In this document: positions 5,218-8,841 of the stretch, in pieces
Position numbering within the stretch: the stretch's first letter is position 1
Layout: each line of letters begins with the position of its first letter
Origin: Bacteroidota bacterium
Lineage (GTDB): Bacteria; Bacteroidota; Bacteroidia; Bacteroidales; Tenuifilaceae
NCBI GenBank assembly: GCA_023406715.1
Contig: JAEXVC010000081.1
Location: 1-8,841 of the forward strand
Length of the DNA stretch: 8,841 nt
Reading direction: 5' to 3'
The notes under the pieces: model-generated
Told to the model about the DNA's origin: nothing
What the model saw: the letters and a program-made list of their open reading frames with translations, nothing else
Databases searched by the model: none
Translations under genes and position numbers: made by a program

Positions 5218-7524
5218 TTAGTCATTAAATTCCTCAATCTCAAAGGCTAGTTTCATAACCTTACTTATTCTACCCTCGGTATCCCTAACAGGGATATAGG
5301 TTTCCAGTAGTTCAATGGTTCGTCCTTGCCAGTTGATTTTTGATTTGGTTTTTTTTGCCATTCCAGCCTTCAGGTTATCCCAGAAAATACCGTATTCTTT
5401 TTTCTGTTGTTCGGTAAGAACAAGGTTGTTGGAGTGGTGTGAGCCAATAATTTGATCGCGTGGTACGCCAATAAGTTGAAGGAATGCATCGTTTACATTG
5501 ATAATGTTACCACCAAGGTCATACTCAATAACGTAAGCTGATGAGTTAATTGAGTGAAGGAATCCTTCAATCTCGCCCGATTTGCGTGTAACTTCCTCCT
5601 GAGTTGCTTGAAGTTCTTCCATATTCTGGCGCATCTCTTCTTCCTGAGCTTTCATCTCCTCAGCCTGCATTTGCGACTGCTCCAAAAGCATTTTTGTACG
5701 AGCATTAATCTTAACCGAAAGAATTGTTGATGCAATACTTTCAGCAATTTTCTCTACGAACTCAATCTCAAACTTTTCAAGAACTTTGAACGATGCCATT
5801 TCAATTACGCCCAGCACTTCTTCCTCATGTTTTAGTGGAACAAGAACTACACAGCGTGGGTTAGACTCGCCTAATCCGGATGAAATCATCACATAATCAT
5901 CAGGAACCTCGGTCATAAATATGGTTTCACGTTCCATTGCACAGGCACCAACAAGGCCTTCGCCTTTTTCGAGTTGTTTTGTAATATATTTCTTTCTATC
6001 CCAAGCAAAAGCAGAAACTAGCTCAAAGTATTGGTTATATTTATCCTCTTCGTTCCAAAGGAAAATGCCACCTTGGTTAGCACCAACGTATTTTACTAGT
6101 CCTACAATAACGGTATCGCAAAGTTTTTGCAAGTCGTTGTTATTTTGACGGAGTATTTCGCCAAACTTAGCGTATCCTTCATTTGCCCAAGACCGTTTTT
6201 TGTCATCAACTTTGCGTTTATCTTCCTCAAGTGCAGCATTACGCAAACTTTCACGCATATACTGAAGCGATTTGCCGAGAACATCTTTCTCACTTAACAA
6301 TTCTAGAGATGAATCGTAATTTCCTTTACCAATTTGGTTTGCAAAATCGGTTTTCTGGTTTAGACCTTCAATTGAGGTGTTGAGTGCAATGGCCATTTCC
6401 TCAATTTCATCACCAGTGTTTAGGTTAACGATAAGTTCGTTGGAAATTTCGCCTTTTGCAATTCTTTTTAAGATTTCAGTAATCCTTCTAATTGGCTTAG
6501 TTAAATTATCGGAAATGAAAAGCAGTACAAATACCATTAAGAATAAGCCAATAATACTAACTCCAAGAGAGATATATAGTGTTTTTTTTGCACTAGCTGT
6601 AATTACATCAAGCGGTGCAGAAAGTACAAATGCCCAAGGGGTGTTTGTTTTACCTGCAATAATTGGGGCATAACAAATAAGGTGTTTCTTGCCGTTTTCA
6701 TCTAGTTTGATGAAGTTAAACTCTTCTCCTTTTTGAATGCGTTCAAGTAGATTTTGATTTTGAGCATCTTCAGTAAAGACTTCGGAAATATTTTTAAAAA
6801 TTAATTCTTTGTTAGGATGACCCGCAATTATTCCAGTATTTGAAACAAGGAATGCGTAACTTCCAGAAACAGGTTTAATTTTAGAAACCATTTCCTGTAA
6901 ACTCTCCAACCCTTGGTCTGTTGCAATAATTCCACTGAAAGTACTATTAATATATATAGGCGAACTATAAGTAATCATTAACTTAACGTCAGATTTCCCT
7001 TTGGTTACTTGGTCTACATAAGGTTCCCAAATGGCTTCAATTCCTTTTTTCTTATATGCTCCGTAAATGGGAGGATCGCCAGCAATACTTCTTTGGTCGT
7101 ATAACCATTTTAGTTGAGTTCCTTCACGCCAAGTGGTTATGACAAAACGCCCGTAATCCTTATCGTATCCAGGAACATACGATTTATACTCCCAACTATC
7201 CCATAAAGAGTAGACCTGTGGGTTTTCCCTTAATACAGGAAGATACATCTCAAGGAATAACTTTTTCCATTGTTCATGTGGCATATCCTTATAAACTGTA
7301 AATGCCTGTGAAAGAGTTCTGACTAAAGAAAGTTCACGCTCAAAAACTCCAGCAATTTCATTGGCAGTTACCTTGGCAGAAAGTTGGGTTTTAAGAATGG
7401 CATCGTCGTAAATTGTTTTACGCGAGTTGGAAAGAATGAAACCAACAGATACAATGTATAGTAAGGCTGTAAAAGTCAGAATGTAAAGTAGAATTTTCTG
7501 ACGGATTTTAAGTTTACGGCTCAT
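5218..7524 (-). CDS. Membrane sensor, Cache-HAMP-GAF-coiled coil-PAS, no recognisable output domain
   Basis: A 768-residue inner-membrane signalling protein. A short basic N-terminus is followed by TM1 (about 11-31), a large extracytoplasmic double-Cache region (about 35-305, with GSYAFLVSNTGIIAGHPN at 221-238 and PWAFVLSAPLDV near 296-307) and TM2 (about 315-338). Then come a HAMP domain starting at NLTKPIRRITEIL (340-352) and ending around GDEIEEMAIALN (371-382), a second HAMP-like segment (about 393-430, IGKGNYDSSLELLSEKDVLG), a GAF domain (about 465-602), a glutamate-rich coiled coil (about 605-650, AEEMKAQEEEMRQNMEEL) and a C-terminal PAS domain (about 652-765). I see no histidine-kinase H-box or ATPase motifs, no GGDEF, EAL, PP2C, cyclase or DNA-binding domain, and no methyl-accepting chemoreceptor tip. 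The stop at 5218-5220 is only 15 bp from the terminator hairpin, so no kinase has been split off by a frameshift just downstream. It is likely a small-molecule sensor relaying to a separate partner, but the ligand and output are unknown. The start ATG (7524-7522) fits a positively charged leader before TM1. It is convergent with sucAB and divergent from the peptidase gene. Confidence 0.9.
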   Translation of the reverse strand: MSRKLKIRQKILLYILTFTALLYIVSVGFILSNSRKTIYDDAILKTQLSAKVTANEIAGVFERELSLVRTLSQAFTVYKDMPHEQWKKLFLEMYLPVLRENPQVYSLWDSWEYKSYVPGYDKDYGRFVITTWREGTQLKWLYDQRSIAGDPPIYGAYKKKGIEAIWEPYVDQVTKGKSDVKLMITYSSPIYINSTFSGIIATDQGLESLQEMVSKIKPVSGSYAFLVSNTGIIAGHPNKELIFKNISEVFTEDAQNQNLLERIQKGEEFNFIKLDENGKKHLICYAPIIAGKTNTPWAFVLSAPLDVITASAKKTLYISLGVSIIGLFLMVFVLLFISDNLTKPIRRITEILKRIAKGEISNELIVNLNTGDEIEEMAIALNTSIEGLNQKTDFANQIGKGNYDSSLELLSEKDVLGKSLQYMRESLRNAALEEDKRKVDDKKRSWANEGYAKFGEILRQNNNDLQKLCDTVIVGLVKYVGANQGGIFLWNEEDKYNQYFELVSAFAWDRKKYITKQLEKGEGLVGACAMERETIFMTEVPDDYVMISSGLGESNPRCVVLVPLKHEEEVLGVIEMASFKVLEKFEIEFVEKIAESIASTILSVKINARTKMLLEQSQMQAEEMKAQEEEMRQNMEELQATQEEVTRKSGEIEGFLHSINSSAYVIEYDLGGNIINVNDAFLQLIGVPRDQIIGSHHSNNLVLTEQQKKEYGIFWDNLKAGMAKKTKSKINWQGRTIELLETYIPVRDTEGRISKVMKLAFEIEEFND

Positions 7525-7543
7525 AGTTTTTGGAATTTAGTGC

Positions 7544-7574
7544 TAAACATATAACTTTTCTTGAAAAATAACAA
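7544..7574 (-). promoter_or_regulatory. Candidate Bacteroidota-type promoter for the sensor gene
   Basis: Read on the minus strand, TTG (7574-7572) is followed after 20 bp by TATGTTTA (7551-7544). The Bacteroidota housekeeping sigma consensus is TTG, about 19-21 bp, then TAnnTTTG, so only the final G differs. Transcription would start near 7537, leaving a leader of about a dozen bases before the ATG at 7524. The rest of the 128-bp divergent spacer (7525-7652) shows no hairpin or clear operator. No equally good promoter was found for the peptidase gene on the other strand. Confidence 0.45.
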
Positions 7575-7652
7575 TGTTTTGAGTAAAATAGTGGCTGTTT
7601 AAACCTTTTTTTATTTTGTCGTCAAATAACCATAACTAACCCTAATTTATTT

Positions 7653-8841
7653 ATGAAAAGAATTATTAAAAATTTTCTTTTAGGGATTTCACTTTTATTA
7701 ATCCCTACATTACTGTTTGCACAGGAATACAAGTATGAGTCTGTTTCTGGAGATCCTTTGAATGCTCGCATATATACATTAAGCAATGGACTTAAGGTAT
7801 ACATGTCGGTTGTTAAGGATGAACCCCGTATTCAAACTTTTATTCCTGTTCGCGTTGGAAGTAAAAACGATCCAAAAGAAACTACTGGTCTTGCTCATTA
7901 CTTTGAACATATGATGTTTAAAGGAACTCCCGAATTTGGCACTATGGATTGGGAAAAGGAAAAGGTTTTGATTGAAAAAATTGAATCTTTATTTGAAGTT
8001 TACCGAGTTGAGACCGATCCTGAAAAAAGAGCGGCAATCTATCATGTAATTGATAGTATATCCTACGAGGCATCAAAGTTAGCCATTCCTAATGAGTACG
8101 ATAAGTTAATGTCGGCAATTGGTTCAACAGGAACAAATGCGGGCACATCTAACGATTATACTGTTTATATAGAGAATATTCCAAACAATCAACTAGAGAA
8201 TTGGGCATCAATTCAATCTAAACGTTTCAATCAAAACGTTCTTCGTCTGTTCCATACAGAGTTAGAGACTGTTTATGAGGAGAAAAATATGTCTCTTACC
8301 AATGATGGTCGTAAAGCCAGCGAGTTGATGATGAAAGGATTATTCCCTAACCACCCATACGGTCAACAAACCACTCTTGGCGAGGCTGAGCATTTGAAAA
8401 ACCCTTCGATGAAGAATATTCGTGAGTTCTTTGCAAAGTACTATGTTCCCAACAATATGGCTGTTGTATTAGCTGGCGATTTTAATCCCGATGAGGCTAT
8501 AAAAATTGTAGACAAGTATTTTGGCATTTTAAAACCTGTTGAAATACCTGAGTTTAAATTTAAACCCGAGGAGCCAATAATAGCGCCAGTAGTTTTAGAA
8601 ACAACAGGCCTAGAGGCTGAGAATGTTAGCATTGGTTTTCGTTTCAACGGTGCAAACTCATCCGACAAGGATATGCTAGATCTTATCTCTTCAATCCTAT
8701 TCAATCGTAAGGCTGGTTTGGTTGATTTGAATATTAACAAGAAACAGTTAACTCTTGGTTGTTCTGCATTTGGTAGATCAATGGTTGATTACTCAATGCT
8801 TCAACTTTCTGGTAGAAATAAAAAAGGACAAAGCCTTGATG
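7653..8841 (+). CDS. Secreted M16 family zinc metallopeptidase (insulinase/pitrilysin type), N-terminal part, 3' end outside window
   Basis: An open frame of 396 codons runs from ATG 7653 off the window end. It begins with a signal peptide (MKRIIKNFLLGISLLLIPTLLFA, residues 1-23, likely cleaved before Gln24; there is no lipobox cysteine), so the enzyme acts in the periplasm or outside. The N-terminal M16 domain starts with YTLSNGLKVYMS (41-52) and has the inverted zinc motif HYFEH (82-86: His82 and His86 ligands, Glu85 catalytic base). The third ligand region is ELETVYEE (203-210). By alignment with pitrilysin ERNAVNAE, Glu210 is the ligand and Glu203 the second conserved acid. Between them is a helical insert (about 97-153) ending at the NEYDKLMSAIG segment, before TNAGTSNDYTVY (161-172). 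A second M16 unit begins near YYVPNNMAVVLAGDFNP (263-279). By the family's usual two-repeat plan I expect a full protein of roughly 900-1000 residues. The enzyme probably degrades peptides. It starts a transcription unit divergent from the sensor. Confidence 0.93.
   Translation, partial: MKRIIKNFLLGISLLLIPTLLFAQEYKYESVSGDPLNARIYTLSNGLKVYMSVVKDEPRIQTFIPVRVGSKNDPKETTGLAHYFEHMMFKGTPEFGTMDWEKEKVLIEKIESLFEVYRVETDPEKRAAIYHVIDSISYEASKLAIPNEYDKLMSAIGSTGTNAGTSNDYTVYIENIPNNQLENWASIQSKRFNQNVLRLFHTELETVYEEKNMSLTNDGRKASELMMKGLFPNHPYGQQTTLGEAEHLKNPSMKNIREFFAKYYVPNNMAVVLAGDFNPDEAIKIVDKYFGILKPVEIPEFKFKPEEPIIAPVVLETTGLEAENVSIGFRFNGANSSDKDMLDLISSILFNRKAGLVDLNINKKQLTLGCSAFGRSMVDYSMLQLSGRNKKGQSLD

Noticed and set aside
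6377..6673. 98-residue plus-strand frame
   Set aside because: It is antisense to the TM2/HAMP region of the sensor. Its hydrophobic look is the complement of that membrane segment.
7612..7618. TATTTTG as the -7 element of a promoter for the peptidase gene
   Set aside because: One base shorter than TAnnTTTG and no TTG at 19-21 bp upstream; the nearest TTG (7579-7581) is about 30 bp away.
8441..8740. 99-residue minus-strand frame
   Set aside because: It lies opposite the M16 peptidase coding sequence, whose frame is supported by signal peptide, zinc motif and family pattern.

Overview
The window looks like ordinary chromosomal DNA from a member of the Bacteroidota, AT-rich (roughly 40% GC by eye). 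The assignment rests on several traits: starts with A/T-rich leaders and no Shine-Dalgarno sequence, a TTG-N20-TAnnTTT(G)-like promoter, heptad TTAA repeats between genes, a sensor protein with a coiled coil of the EEMRQNMEELQATQEE type, and an upstream gene of a family I know only from this phylum. A Bacteroidales/Marinilabiliales-like marine or sediment organism is my guess. A complete E1-E2 pair for 2-oxoglutarate dehydrogenase implies an oxidative TCA cycle.

Layout. Bases 1-996 (+) are the 3' end of a conserved protein of unknown function that is cut by the window edge. A short array of 7-bp repeats (976-1018) contains its stop codon, and a 14-bp imperfect duplication follows (1041-1068). 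Next come sucA (1076-3877, +) and sucB (3924-5168, +), the E1 and E2 subunits of the 2-oxoglutarate dehydrogenase complex, 46 bp apart and almost certainly one operon. The E3 subunit (lipoamide dehydrogenase) is not here and must be encoded elsewhere. A hairpin at 5172-5203 lies between convergent genes and can serve as a terminator for both strands. On the minus strand, 5218-7524 encodes a 768-residue membrane sensor with the order TM-Cache-TM-HAMP-HAMP-like-GAF-coiled coil-PAS and no recognisable output domain. A 128-bp divergent spacer carries a plausible promoter for the sensor. From 7653 to the window end (+) is the N-terminal 396 codons of a secreted M16 (insulinase/pitrilysin-type) zinc peptidase.

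How the genes relate. sucA and sucB act in one complex: E1 decarboxylates 2-oxoglutarate using thiamine diphosphate and passes the succinyl group to the lipoyl-lysine of E2, which transfers it to CoA. The sensor and the peptidase are separate transcription units with no visible functional link to sucAB. No RNA genes, CRISPR arrays, insertion sequences, phage genes or defence systems were seen, and there is no gene-free stretch over 300 bp. I found no clear undescribed system. The points most worth a second look are the sensor without an output domain, the cysteine-rich tail of SucA, the heptad TTAA arrays in front of sucA and sucB, and the upstream protein of unknown function.
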